From G965200765 sp965200765 (GTDB lineage: Bacteria > Pseudomonadota > Gammaproteobacteria > Arenicellales > JAJDZL01): 64,000 nucleotides of DNA. Position 1 is the stretch's first letter. The number at the start of each line of letters is the position of its first letter. The notes under the pieces are model-generated. The model searched no databases and had not been told where the DNA came from. It worked only from the letters and a program-made list of their open reading frames with translations. Where the stretch lies: contig OZ241380.1 of assembly GCA_965200765.1 (NCBI GenBank), positions 2,852,001 through 2,916,000 of the forward strand. Reading direction: 5' to 3'. The position numbers and the translations under genes are program-made. Positions 8,421 to 17,462 of the stretch are shown piece after piece.

Positions 8421-8451
8421 ACCGGTTCGCGGCTTGAAGCCGCGAACCGGT
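8421..8451 (-). other. Perfect intercistronic hairpin between mtoX and sco
   Basis: A 31-base perfect inverted repeat: 15-base arms (ACCGGTTCGCGGCTT and its complement) around a single G, realistically a 13-bp stem with a TTGAA loop. It lies after the mtoX stop and before the sco start, and has no T-tract. This is typical of an RNA-processing or stabilising element that lets the first gene be expressed more than those downstream, though a leaky terminator is possible. Confidence 0.7.
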
Positions 8452-8472
8452 AATCATTGAACTTGCGAACTG

Positions 8473-9843
8473 CTAGTTGACAGAAGTTGTCGACGGCAAT
8501 TGCAAGGACGCTTGCATTGCCTCGTCCGTGCGTTGCTTGCCGTACATGGCATACGCACCAAATCTCATCTGATGCGCCCGCCCCAGCTCCTGCTCATAAA
8601 AGTCAACCGTCCACTTGTGCGTAAGCGTATTGCCATCCCAGTCGTATGCTTTCACATACTGTTCGTCGGCATCACCCGTCTTGTCCCAATTGCCCAGTAG
8701 CGAACTTGAGAAATAAACGCGCTTTCCATCCCAGCTTTGCGAAACCATATTGATTTGGCTTCCGATCTGCTTTTCATACACTTGCTTGGGGGCAAACGGA
8801 TCGGAAATATCGAAATATCGGGCCTTGCCATCCAGGAAAGTATCCACCCACAATCCTTTATCGTCTGCGGTGATCGAGATGTCCACCGGCAACGGAATAT
8901 CAGCCGGTACACCGATATCAGCGACTGCCTGCGCTTGCCACTCTCCGGCATCATCTTCATACATCAGCCACAACTGCGATGTGAGTGCAGTGCTGGTAAA
9001 GCAGTATTTGTTGTTTGGATCCCACGCACAACGAATTTCAAGCGGCGCACCTGGCATGTCAAACACTTTCAGCGGCTTGCGCGCATGCAGATCCCACACC
9101 ACTGCTGTGTTGCCGAATCGTTGCATGGCTTCACTGTCCTGCAGCATTTGCCCGAAATCCATCATGTAGTTGGACCAGCCGGTGAACGATGTCGTCAGCA
9201 TGATGTTTCGGTCCACCTTGATACGTACATCATAGCCGTAACCATCGGCAATCTTGCCAGTCTTCATAGCTCCCCTGAGATCCGCATCGGTCGGAAGCCA
9301 GTGCGTTGCGATGTAGTCACCGCTGTTGCTGTACTCGGCCAATCCGGTTCTGCCGCCATTGTCTACATTATTGGAGAGCGCAGTAATCATCATGCGCCCC
9401 GGCAGTGCATAGAATGTATGCGGACCAACAAGCCCGCCCGTTGCATCAACGAAATCCGTCATTACTTTGTGAATGGTCGGTTTCGCCGGGTCAGTGGAAA
9501 TGTCAAAGATAAAAATCTTGCTGGTGTCCAGCCCGCCGGCCCACAAAAATCTGCGATCATCCGTCAATCCGGAATGATGCGCTTCATTTCGACCGCCGAC
9601 CGATAACGTGTGAACCACCTTTCCATAGTTGCTCGAGGCCGGATTCGTATCAATCGTTACCAGCTTGTCCTGCTCATCCCCGATGCCTTCAACTCCCAGA
9701 GTCCAGACATAAACATAATCTTCCTGCCCCAGAATTTTGGCAATATAAGGAGACATGCAAGTCTCGTCTGCCTGAATTGTATAGGTTGGTGCGAACACCA
9801 TCACAGATATAGCCAGGGCTTGTAACAGTTTTTTAATTTTCAT
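8473..9843 (-). CDS. mtoX: Methanethiol oxidase (SBP56 family)
   Basis: Selenium-binding-protein 56 family, 456 residues, with a signal peptide (1-25, ending YTIQA), so periplasmic. The family signatures are readable: SPYIAKILGQEDYVYVWTLG near the N-terminus, the HHSGLTDDRRFLWAGGLDTSKIFIFD block, and a C-terminal GRAHQMRFGAYAMYGK segment. Bacterial members next to SCO1 and mauG-like genes are Cu-dependent methanethiol oxidases that convert methanethiol to formaldehyde, H2S and H2O2. The same three-gene order is present here. An AGGTT site precedes the ATG. It is the first gene of the cluster and is divergent from the molybdenum hydroxylase gene. Confidence 0.88.
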   Translation of the reverse strand: MKIKKLLQALAISVMVFAPTYTIQADETCMSPYIAKILGQEDYVYVWTLGVEGIGDEQDKLVTIDTNPASSNYGKVVHTLSVGGRNEAHHSGLTDDRRFLWAGGLDTSKIFIFDISTDPAKPTIHKVMTDFVDATGGLVGPHTFYALPGRMMITALSNNVDNGGRTGLAEYSNSGDYIATHWLPTDADLRGAMKTGKIADGYGYDVRIKVDRNIMLTTSFTGWSNYMMDFGQMLQDSEAMQRFGNTAVVWDLHARKPLKVFDMPGAPLEIRCAWDPNNKYCFTSTALTSQLWLMYEDDAGEWQAQAVADIGVPADIPLPVDISITADDKGLWVDTFLDGKARYFDISDPFAPKQVYEKQIGSQINMVSQSWDGKRVYFSSSLLGNWDKTGDADEQYVKAYDWDGNTLTHKWTVDFYEQELGRAHQMRFGAYAMYGKQRTDEAMQASLQLPSTTSVN

Positions 9844-10069
9844 ATTGGAACCTCGCGAACAAATCCAATTGTTTTACTTGCGACAGGTCATTCAAAGTGA
9901 GACCCGTCTGTCTATGACTACCATTATGGCAAAATCAGCGAAGTTAATCAAAATTGATTTGCCGCGAATTGCCATTTCACGGCAAGGTCGACAGTGAATT
10001 CTCATTCTGCCGAACCTTTCAAACCTGTAAATGAACAGGATTTGTACTTGAATATATAATCCCTCGGCA

Positions 10070-12433
10070 ATGTCAGTGGTCGCCAGAAATCATCGCATGC
10101 AAGATCGAAAATTACAAACCATTGCCGGTGGTGGGCGACGCGAAGATGCTCGCTTGCTCACCGGTGAGGGAAATTTTGTAGACGATCATTCGGTTGGCGA
10201 TACTTGTTTTGGTGTTGTTGTGCGCTCGCCATATCCGCACGCAATGATTGAACGAATTGACATTTCCGAAGCGGCTTCGATACCCGGAGTCCGGACCGTC
10301 ATCACGGCCGCCGACCTCGACCGCGAAGGAATTGGCAGCCTTCCGTGTGTGTCTTCGTTTTCAAACAGCGACGGGTCAGAGATTTTCAAGCCCTTTCGGC
10401 CCATTCTTGCTATGCAGACGGTACGCTATGTTGGCGAACCGGTCGCATTTGTTGTTGCCGATACTCTTGCTGTTGCGCATGATGCTGCGGAAATGGTAGT
10501 GATCGACTACGCCGAATTGCCATCAACCAGCAATCATCTTCAGTCCCTGCAGGGCACACCGGAAATATGGAGCGAGTGCAACAATATTGCCTTTGACTGG
10601 AGCATGGGTGAAAAGGATGAATTTGAGAGCGAAGCGAGCCGGGCAGCCCACATAGTTTCCATTGAAATTCAGCATCCGCGCATGGCGGCGGCACCATTGG
10701 AACCCCGCTCGGCGCGCGGCGAGTATTGCCCTGCATCCCAATCCTATACCTTGACAGCGCAAACCCAGGGAGTTCACGGGGTTCGCAGAGTGATTGCGGA
10801 AAATATCCTCAAAATTCCTCTTGAACAACTGCGCGTGATTACCCCGGATGTTGGCGGCAGCTTCGGAATGAAGATTTTCACTTACCCGGAGTACGCACTG
10901 GTCTTGATCGCTGCCCGAAAAATCGGCAAGGCAGTTCGCTGGACTGCAACGCGCACCGAGTCATTTCTGTCGGACACGCAGTCGCGGGCACGTACCGACT
11001 ACGCAACCATGGCACTTGATCATTCTGGAAAAATTCTCGCGTTGTCTATGGATATCGTTGCCGACCTGGGTGCATATTTGTCGCATGTCGGACCGAACAG
11101 TCCTTCAATCTATGCCGCGACTGTAATCGGCCATACCTACAAAATTCCGGTAATCCACCTTCGCTCACGCGGAGTATTCACCAACGCACCGCCAACCGAT
11201 GCGTTTCGAGGTGCAGGCAAGCCGGAAACCATCTGCACGGTGGAACAGTTGATTGACAAGGCCGCCCACCAATTGGGCATGGACCGAATCAAGTTGCGGC
11301 AAATCAATTTTGTTCAATCGGAAGACCTGCCTTATTCAATGCCCAATAACCAGGTCATCGACAGTGGCAACTTCAATGCTCTGCTGGAGCGTGCATTGGC
11401 AATGGCAACATTTCGGACGTTTGAAGAACGCAAGTTGAAATCACGTAAATCCGGGAAACTGCGCGGTTTTGGGCTTGGTATGTACATGCATTCCACCGGC
11501 GGTTCGGCGGCAGAAGTTTGTGAAGTACGACTGTTGAAGAATGGCTCAGTACGGGTACTGACCGGTACACAAGCCGCCGGTCAGGGACATGAAACAGCCT
11601 TGGCACACCTGGTTGCACAGTTCTTGCAAATTCATGCTGAAAATATCGAAGTACGACAGGGCGACACCGCATTGCTTGAAGTTGGTGGTGGAACCGGCGG
11701 TTCGTCGTTTACACCAATCGCTGGCAACACCGCACGCCGCGCAGTCGAGGAGTTTCTGGAACGCACCAGGCAAATGGCCGGTGAAATTCTGGAAGCATCG
11801 GCGCACGATATCGAATACAACCAGGGAAATTTTTCTGTCGCAGGCACTGACGTGAGCATTACCTTGCAAGAGATAGCACTTCGACTGGATGAACAACAGC
11901 TTGAATCGGATGGTTGCGTTGGACGCGCCGGCTTAGACGGTGTGAATACAACACATCCCTGCGGCGCCTATGTTGCAGAAATCGAATGCGATCCTGAAAC
12001 CGGCGTCTTGCAACTGATAAATCTTGTCGGCGTGGATGACCTCGGAACGATCATCAATACTCAGCTGGTGGACGGGCAATTGCACGGCGCATGGGCGCAG
12101 GCGATTGGTACCTCCATCATGGAAAGCGTCGTATTCGATGAAACCAGTTCAGGACAACCGCAAAACAGTACTTTCATGGACTACCAGTTGCCACGGGCAA
12201 GCGACTTGCCTCATTTCGAGCTGGAAAAGTGTCCAACCATCTGCCAAACCAATCCGCTTGGCGTAAAAGGAGCAGGTGAGGTTGCCAGTCTGGGTGCACC
12301 CGGTGCATTGTTGAATGCGTTGTCTGACATGCTAAGCGACGATACATTCGTGGTCGTTGACCCGCCTGCGACACCGCTTCGAATGTGGCAATTGATCAAC
12401 CGGCATTGCAAGCCGCAGGACGAACCGAACTAG
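10070..12433 (+). CDS. Molybdopterin-binding (large) subunit of a xanthine dehydrogenase/CoxL-family hydroxylase
   Basis: A 787-residue protein with the two molybdenum-cofactor domains of this superfamily. Visible: the N-terminal R(R)EDARLLTGEGNFVDD block typical of CO-dehydrogenase-like large subunits, GGSFGMKIFTYPEY, the active-site loop DAFRGAGKPE (form I CoxL would have AYRCSFR, so this is not a true CO dehydrogenase), a Q-loop GTQAAGQGHETA, and GVKGAGEVASLG, which holds the catalytic Glu. The usual FAD (medium) and 2Fe-2S (small) subunit genes are not adjacent on either side. Substrate cannot be told from sequence. It overlaps the convergent SIS gene by four bases. Confidence 0.88.
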   Translation: MSVVARNHRMQDRKLQTIAGGGRREDARLLTGEGNFVDDHSVGDTCFGVVVRSPYPHAMIERIDISEAASIPGVRTVITAADLDREGIGSLPCVSSFSNSDGSEIFKPFRPILAMQTVRYVGEPVAFVVADTLAVAHDAAEMVVIDYAELPSTSNHLQSLQGTPEIWSECNNIAFDWSMGEKDEFESEASRAAHIVSIEIQHPRMAAAPLEPRSARGEYCPASQSYTLTAQTQGVHGVRRVIAENILKIPLEQLRVITPDVGGSFGMKIFTYPEYALVLIAARKIGKAVRWTATRTESFLSDTQSRARTDYATMALDHSGKILALSMDIVADLGAYLSHVGPNSPSIYAATVIGHTYKIPVIHLRSRGVFTNAPPTDAFRGAGKPETICTVEQLIDKAAHQLGMDRIKLRQINFVQSEDLPYSMPNNQVIDSGNFNALLERALAMATFRTFEERKLKSRKSGKLRGFGLGMYMHSTGGSAAEVCEVRLLKNGSVRVLTGTQAAGQGHETALAHLVAQFLQIHAENIEVRQGDTALLEVGGGTGGSSFTPIAGNTARRAVEEFLERTRQMAGEILEASAHDIEYNQGNFSVAGTDVSITLQEIALRLDEQQLESDGCVGRAGLDGVNTTHPCGAYVAEIECDPETGVLQLINLVGVDDLGTIINTQLVDGQLHGAWAQAIGTSIMESVVFDETSSGQPQNSTFMDYQLPRASDLPHFELEKCPTICQTNPLGVKGAGEVASLGAPGALLNALSDMLSDDTFVVVDPPATPLRMWQLINRHCKPQDEPN

Positions 12434-13032
12434 TCGTTTTTCGTACGCGCCTTGCGGCCCAGATAGCCGCCATGATGACGCAGACCATAGTCGCGCCTGG
12501 AAATCCCCTTTTTCTCCATCAACACCAGTGCCAACGCGTCCGCAATTGCATTCATTACTGCAATGCTGGCCGACGGTGTCAGTTCAAGCGGGCAAGGTTC
12601 ATGGATGATTCCCATTTCCAGCACCAGGTCGCAGTGCCGCCGCAATTCAGAGTCAGGATGAGAAGTGACTCCAATGACTGCTCCCAGACCAATGTGCCGT
12701 CCCAGTTCAAGCATTTCGACAACTTCGCGGGTTTTGCCGCTGGTTGAAAAAGCAACCAGACAGTCATTTTCGTGGATCACACCCAGATCGCCATGCGCCG
12801 CTTCACCGGGATGAATGTAGATCGCCGGCGTACCGGTCGAACATAGCGTGGCCGCAAATTTTCGTGCCGCCAGGCCAGCTTTGCCCATCCCGGTTGTCAG
12901 GATCTTTCCGCCGCAGTGAAACAGAAGGTCCAGTGCCTCGTCAAAACTTTCAGTGACCGGAACCGATTGAATCGCCTCGGCTTCGGCACGCAGTATTTCT
13001 CGAATTCGTTTCTGAGTGTCCAAGTGCTTCAT
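12430..13032 (-). CDS. SIS-domain sugar-phosphate isomerase, KpsF/GutQ-like, without CBS domains
   Basis: A 200-residue protein made of one SIS domain: GGKILTTGMGKAGLAARKFAATL, STGTPAIYIHPGEAAHGDLG and ISTSGKTREVV-type (FSTSGKTREVVEML) phosphosugar loops. These match D-arabinose-5-phosphate isomerases of the KdsD/KpsF/GutQ group, which make a precursor of Kdo. Classical members carry two C-terminal CBS domains (about 320 residues); this one ends after the SIS domain with GISRRDYGLRHHGGYLGRKAR, so it is a short form or a different phosphosugar isomerase. ATG 13032 is preferred over an in-frame ATG at 13047. Confidence 0.82.
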   Translation of the reverse strand: MKHLDTQKRIREILRAEAEAIQSVPVTESFDEALDLLFHCGGKILTTGMGKAGLAARKFAATLCSTGTPAIYIHPGEAAHGDLGVIHENDCLVAFSTSGKTREVVEMLELGRHIGLGAVIGVTSHPDSELRRHCDLVLEMGIIHEPCPLELTPSASIAVMNAIADALALVLMEKKGISRRDYGLRHHGGYLGRKARTKND

Positions 13033-13468
13033 GATGGAATCCCACAACTGTCAACGCACAGTTGCCCGCGCAAGTTCAAATCGCCTGAATTTCAGGCAGG
13101 CTTTTGTTATATCAGATTGCAATACTGCAACATTGAAATCTGCTTGCAAGTAAAATTTCTTGCAGTTTTTGAAAATCATTGTAAAATAGGTAGCAGTTCG
13201 GTTGCATGACCTTGCATCTGAACAGCCAACATAAAGACGGAAACAATTTCAGTTTATACTTCCTGCCTGGAACTATAGGTCGGATTCAGCCAAAACAAGC
13301 ATTGACATTGCAATTTGTTCAATGCAACGTTGATGCACTGGAAATCCTTGCAGAGCTGTGTAGCAAAATAAATTTGCAATCTGAAGTTCATTAGGAAACA
13401 ATAAGTGTTCTGTCTTTCAAGGTATTTTGAATTTTTTTCACACACAGACCAACAACCATGAGCAAACA
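13033..13468. other. Intergenic region before trxA with a possible promoter
   Basis: This 436-base stretch is AT-rich. TTGCAG (13160-13165) and TAAAAT (13182-13187), 16 bases apart, could be a sigma-70 promoter reading towards trxA. A 62-codon plus-strand frame from 13206 to 13394 has no recognisable features or ribosome-binding site and I do not call it. No tRNA or riboswitch was recognised. Confidence 0.35.
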
Positions 13469-13795
13469 ATGTCGGAAGCAATAATTCACATCAGCGATGA
13501 CACCTTCGAGGAAGAAGTTGTTAAGTCCACAACTCCGGTAATGGTTGATTACTGGGCCGAATGGTGCGGACCGTGCAAAATGATCGCACCCATCCTTGAG
13601 GAAGTTGCAGATGAGTACGTCGATAAACTCAAAGTCGTCAAGCTGAATGTTGACGACAACCCCGTCACACCTCCGAAATTCGGAATTCGAGGCATTCCGA
13701 CACTTATGATCTTCAGGGACGGGGAAGTGGCCGCAACCAAAGTAGGTGCTGTATCCAAAAAACAACTAGTCGCCTTTGTCAACGGAGTTGTATAA
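13469..13795 (+). CDS. trxA: Thioredoxin 1
   Basis: General cytoplasmic disulfide reductase. The redox motif WCGPC (Cys33, Cys36) lies in VDYWAEWCGPCKMIAPILEE, followed by KLNVDDNP and the cis-proline segment GIRGIPTLMIF. The start at ATG 13469 gives 108 residues, one fewer than E. coli TrxA; an ATG 14 codons upstream would add a non-homologous tail. It lies ahead of rho, as in many gammaproteobacteria. Confidence 0.95.
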   Translation: MSEAIIHISDDTFEEEVVKSTTPVMVDYWAEWCGPCKMIAPILEEVADEYVDKLKVVKLNVDDNPVTPPKFGIRGIPTLMIFRDGEVAATKVGAVSKKQLVAFVNGVV

Positions 13796-13984
13796 AACCG
13801 TCTCGGTACACTGATCGAATTTGAACAATCCTGAATTATCATTGAACAGCTTCAAGTCGGCCGACGCGCAAGCCGGTGCCGATGGAACACTCCCTGTCAC
13901 ACATTAAATTTACGAACCCATTTGACAATCAGACGTCTAATGACGGTCACATACACTATCGCCTTTGAAGCGAGGTAATCTTCT

Positions 13985-15253
13985 ATGGCAATCAGCCTTA
14001 CTGAGCTTAAATCCAAGTCTCCAACGGAACTAGCGGACATTGCACGGTCCGTCCAAATCAACGGCGCATCAAGAATGCGCAAGCAAGATCAAATCTTCGC
14101 GATTCTCAAAGCCGAAGCCAAAAATGGTGTAAACATCACCGGTGAAGGTGTCATGGAAACGCTGTCTGACGGCTACGGATTTTTACGATCTCCGGAAAGT
14201 TCCTATCTTGCCGGACCGGATGATATTTATGTATCTCCAAGCCAAATTCGGCGATTCAACCTCAGAACCGGCGATACGATTTCCGGACTTGTTCGACCGC
14301 CCAAGGATTCGGAACGATACTTTGCCCTGCTGAAAGTTGAACATATCAACAACCAGCCTCTTGATTCAGCAAAGAACAAGGTACTATTCGAAAATCTGAC
14401 ACCGCTTCATCCAGACAATCGCATACGGTTGGAACGCGGGAATGGCACATCGGAAGACTTGACTGCTCGCATCATCGACCTGGTTGCACCAATTGGAAAA
14501 GGACAACGCGGCCTGATTGTTTCCTCTCCGAAAACTGGCAAGACCGTCATGCTCCAGCAAATCGCCCACTCGATCACTACCAATAATCCGGAATGCGAAA
14601 TGATTGTTCTGCTTATCGACGAACGTCCCGAAGAAGTTACGGAAATGCAACGGTCGGTGCGGGGCGAAGTGGTTTCATCAACATTTGACGAACCTGCAAC
14701 GCGACATATTCAAGTTGCCGAAATGGTCATTGAAAAAGCGAAGCGACTGGTGGAACACAAGCATGATGTGGTAATTTTGCTGGATTCAATTACTCGTTTG
14801 GCACGGGCGTACAACACCGCAGCACCCGCCTCTGGCAAAGTCCTGACCGGTGGCGTGGATTCAAATGCACTGCAACGACCAAAACGATTCTTCGGTGCGG
14901 CGCGCAACATTGAAGAAGGTGGCAGCATTACGATTCTGGCTACCGCGCTGATTGAAACCGGGTCAAAAATGGACGAAGTCATCTATGAGGAGTTCAAGGG
15001 CACCGGCAATATGGAGATTCATTTGGACCGAAGGCTTGCCGAAAAAAGAGTTTATCCGTCAATCATCATCAACCGCTCCGGTACCCGCCGGGAAGAATTG
15101 CTGACTGAACCGGCCGAATTGAATATGATTTGGGCGTTGCGCAAACTGTTGCATTCGTACGATGACATAGAAGCCATCGAGTTGTTATCTGAAAGACTGC
15201 GTGCAACCAAAAACAACGCCGAGTTCTTTACCGCGATGAAACGCGTATCCTGA
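13985..15253 (+). CDS. rho: Transcription termination factor Rho
   Basis: Hexameric RNA helicase that ends transcription at Rho-dependent sites. 422 residues, the standard length. It has the N-terminal helical domain (ISLTELKSKSPTELADIA), the cold-shock-like RNA-binding domain (GYGFLRSPESSYLAGPDDIYVSPSQIRRF), Walker A SSPKTGKT, Walker B VVILLDSITR and the Q/R-loop VDSNALQRPKRFFGAAR. It carries no inserts. The 189-base gap after trxA may hold a leader used for Rho autoregulation, but no specific structure was identified. Confidence 0.98.
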   Translation: MAISLTELKSKSPTELADIARSVQINGASRMRKQDQIFAILKAEAKNGVNITGEGVMETLSDGYGFLRSPESSYLAGPDDIYVSPSQIRRFNLRTGDTISGLVRPPKDSERYFALLKVEHINNQPLDSAKNKVLFENLTPLHPDNRIRLERGNGTSEDLTARIIDLVAPIGKGQRGLIVSSPKTGKTVMLQQIAHSITTNNPECEMIVLLIDERPEEVTEMQRSVRGEVVSSTFDEPATRHIQVAEMVIEKAKRLVEHKHDVVILLDSITRLARAYNTAAPASGKVLTGGVDSNALQRPKRFFGAARNIEEGGSITILATALIETGSKMDEVIYEEFKGTGNMEIHLDRRLAEKRVYPSIIINRSGTRREELLTEPAELNMIWALRKLLHSYDDIEAIELLSERLRATKNNAEFFTAMKRVS

Positions 15254-15301
15254 AACCCGCTATAATTCCATCTGCAATCTACCAATCCGGGTTATTGAAC
15301 A

Positions 15302-15505
15302 ATGAAAGCAAATATTCATCCTGAAAATTCGACAATCACAGTCAAGTGTGCTTGCGGGAATACGTTTGAAACTCGCTCAACACTGAAAGATAGTCTGAAC
15401 ATTGAAATCTGTTCTGTGTGCCACCCGTTTTACACCGGACAGCAGAAGATTGTTGATACGGCGGGTCGCGTCGGCCGGTTCAAGGCCAAGTACGGCAGAG
15501 CCTGA
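15302..15505 (+). CDS. rpmE: 50S ribosomal protein L31 (zinc-binding form)
   Basis: 67 residues. Four cysteines (Cys16, Cys18, Cys37, Cys40; CACGNTFETRST and ICSVCHPFYTG) identify the zinc-containing C+ form of L31. The C-terminal DTAGRVGRFKAKYG segment is standard. It follows rho by 48 bases, where a TATAAT sequence (15261-15266) without a clear -35 may act as a promoter. Confidence 0.96.
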   Translation: MKANIHPENSTITVKCACGNTFETRSTLKDSLNIEICSVCHPFYTGQQKIVDTAGRVGRFKAKYGRA

Positions 15506-15516
15506 TATCTGTCAAG

Positions 15517-15540
15517 CCGAATTTCACCGAATTCGGTTTT
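15517..15540 (+). terminator. Rho-independent terminator after rpmE
   Basis: CCGAATT (15517-15523), six-base loop, AATTCGG (15530-15536), followed directly by TTTT and then GATTT. It is positioned 12 bases after the rpmE stop. The stem is AT-rich and only 7 bp, so strength is moderate. Confidence 0.6.
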
Positions 15541-15620
15541 GATTTGCAAAGCATCCTGTCATCCGCTACCTTGCGAGTTGGGTTTTACTCGCTGAATCCG
15601 GCAAATTCAGTATTGATACA

Positions 15621-16526
15621 TTGTCAGAAATTGCTTCTTCAACAGTCACAACACTCGTTGATTGGGCAACCGAGCGGTTTGAATCATCGAAATTGACCTA
15701 CGGGCATGGTTGCCCTTCGGCACGGGATGAAGCAATCTGGGTTGTGCTGAGTGTCACTGATTTGATGTCGCGCGAGTTCCCTGATGTTGTTGACTTCCAG
15801 TTGACCAACTCGCAAACAGTTGCTGTTCAAACTGTTGTAGAAACCCGAATACAGACGCGCAAACCCTTGGCGTACTTGTTGAATGAAGCATGGTTTGCTG
15901 GTCTTTCGTTCTATGTCGACGAGCGAACCATTGTTCCGCGTTCTCATTTGGGGGATCTGATTCAAGACGGGTTCGGACCATGGATTGAAACTGACCGCAT
16001 TCACAGAATTCTGGATTTATGCACCGGAAGCGGTTGTATTGCGATTGCACTGGCAGAAAAGTTTCCTTCTGCAGAGGTGATTGCAACTGACATTGACACC
16101 AGTGCGCTTGAAGTTGCAGAAATCAATCTTGCTCGCTATCGCTTGACCGATCGCATCAGACTGGTCAAAAGCGATTTGTTCGAGAGCATGAAAGGCCAGA
16201 AATTTGACTTGATCGTATCCAATCCGCCTTATGTTGCGAGCGAAGAATTTGACAGTATGCCTTTGGAGTATCAATACGAACCGTATATTGCATTTGCTGG
16301 CGGTGAAGATGGTCTGGCAATCATTCGAAAAATTCTTCAGCAAGCACACGAATTTCTGCATGAAGATGGTTATTTGATTATGGAAGCCGGTGAAACGGCT
16401 CGAGTGCTTGATGATGCATATCCGGATATACCGTTTCTCTGGCTTACAGGCCGTAGCGGTGAATCAGTTTCCCTGCTCCTGAGTGCCGAACAACTTGAAT
16501 TGTATCAAAGTCAATTTGAAGCATAG
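15621..16526 (+). CDS. prmB: Ribosomal protein L3 N5-glutamine methyltransferase
   Basis: SAM-dependent methyltransferase of the HemK/PrmB family that methylates a glutamine of ribosomal protein L3. The N-terminal helical domain is followed by the SAM-binding LDLCTGSGCIAIALAEKFP loop and the catalytic NPPY (Asn201) in VSNPPYVASEEFDSMPLEYQYEP; the last part is the PrmB-specific continuation, distinguishing it from PrmC, which acts on release factors. The start is TTG at 15621; no ATG lies upstream in a reasonable position. Length (301) is normal. Confidence 0.92.
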   Translation: MSEIASSTVTTLVDWATERFESSKLTYGHGCPSARDEAIWVVLSVTDLMSREFPDVVDFQLTNSQTVAVQTVVETRIQTRKPLAYLLNEAWFAGLSFYVDERTIVPRSHLGDLIQDGFGPWIETDRIHRILDLCTGSGCIAIALAEKFPSAEVIATDIDTSALEVAEINLARYRLTDRIRLVKSDLFESMKGQKFDLIVSNPPYVASEEFDSMPLEYQYEPYIAFAGGEDGLAIIRKILQQAHEFLHEDGYLIMEAGETARVLDDAYPDIPFLWLTGRSGESVSLLLSAEQLELYQSQFEA

Positions 16527-16577
16527 CGCACGGCGAATTCTGCCCAACCGAGTGATTTGCGCAAGTAAGGGAGAACA

Positions 16578-17462
16578 ATGCACCAGAACAGGAGAAAAGT
16601 GCCGGCTACCGTAGGCGAAGCACTGGACAAATACTTCACCAAAGAGAACGTTGTCAGAAAGTGCCTGGCAATGGTTGAGGAACTGCCGCATTCGTATGAC
16701 CTGGTAATTGAACCCTCAGCAGGGAACGGGGCTTTTTACGACAAAATAAATCATCACAACAAAATCGGAATTGATATTGACCCTCAGCATAAAGATATTG
16801 TCAAGAAAGATTGGCTGACGTTTGATGTCGGGCATCAATACAAAAAAGTCCTGATTGTCGGGAATCCGCCATTCGGACGATATCACAAACTTTCTTCAGC
16901 GTTCATATCACATGCTTTGTCCTTCCCGAACGTGCAGACAATCGCCTTCATTTTGCCCAATGTGTACAATAAGCACACGAGGCAAAAGATTCTGCCTTCG
17001 CACTGGCGTATCTGCTCAATTACGGATTTGGGAAGGAATGCCTATCAGCTGGATGGCAAGGACTACCATGTTCCAACCAGTTTCTTTGTATTTGACAAGT
17101 CCAAAGGAACTGATTTAAGAGTAAACCCGAATCTTTACAGGGATACTGATGATTTTGAATTTGGGAACAAGTGCAATTTTGATATTTTTGTGTTTGGTGC
17201 GTCGCCGAAGCGCATCACACTGCATCCGAAACCAAACAACAGAGGCTACTTTCTCAAGTCAAAGATTTCCGTTCCAGAGCTGATTGAAAAAATTGAAAAT
17301 ATGAACTGGACTGGCAATTCTTGTGCAAACGGTGGCGTTTACTGGCTAACAAAGCATGAATTTCTGGAGCAATATATAAACCGGTATGGATATTCAGGGA
17401 ACACTGCACTTCATTCTGCAAAACATCGAGAAGAGCAGGGATGTAGTCAGGGCAGCTTATAG
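16578..17462 (+). CDS. Type II restriction-modification system N6-adenine DNA methyltransferase
   Basis: Gamma-type order of amino-methyltransferase motifs: a SAM-binding loop IEPSAGNGAF (about 44-53), acidic motif GIDIDP, and catalytic NPPF (Asn96) followed by GRYHKL. The remaining 190 residues would include target recognition. A strong TAAGGGAG site precedes ATG 16578. The last 77 bases overlap the start of the downstream nuclease gene, a compact arrangement typical of restriction-modification pairs. G+C is lower than prmB upstream, suggesting acquisition. Recognition sequence unknown. Confidence 0.85.
   Translation: MHQNRRKVPATVGEALDKYFTKENVVRKCLAMVEELPHSYDLVIEPSAGNGAFYDKINHHNKIGIDIDPQHKDIVKKDWLTFDVGHQYKKVLIVGNPPFGRYHKLSSAFISHALSFPNVQTIAFILPNVYNKHTRQKILPSHWRICSITDLGRNAYQLDGKDYHVPTSFFVFDKSKGTDLRVNPNLYRDTDDFEFGNKCNFDIFVFGASPKRITLHPKPNNRGYFLKSKISVPELIEKIENMNWTGNSCANGGVYWLTKHEFLEQYINRYGYSGNTALHSAKHREEQGCSQGSL

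Noticed and set aside
8395..8457. Longer SCO1/SenC N-terminus starting at 8457
   Set aside because: It would translate the intercistronic hairpin and place a hydrophilic tail before the signal peptide. The ATG at 8394 has a ribosome-binding site and a clean signal.
10070..12433. Aerobic carbon-monoxide dehydrogenase CoxL
   Set aside because: The active-site loop reads AFRGAGKPE, not the AYRCSFR of form I CoxL, and the CoxM and CoxS genes are absent.
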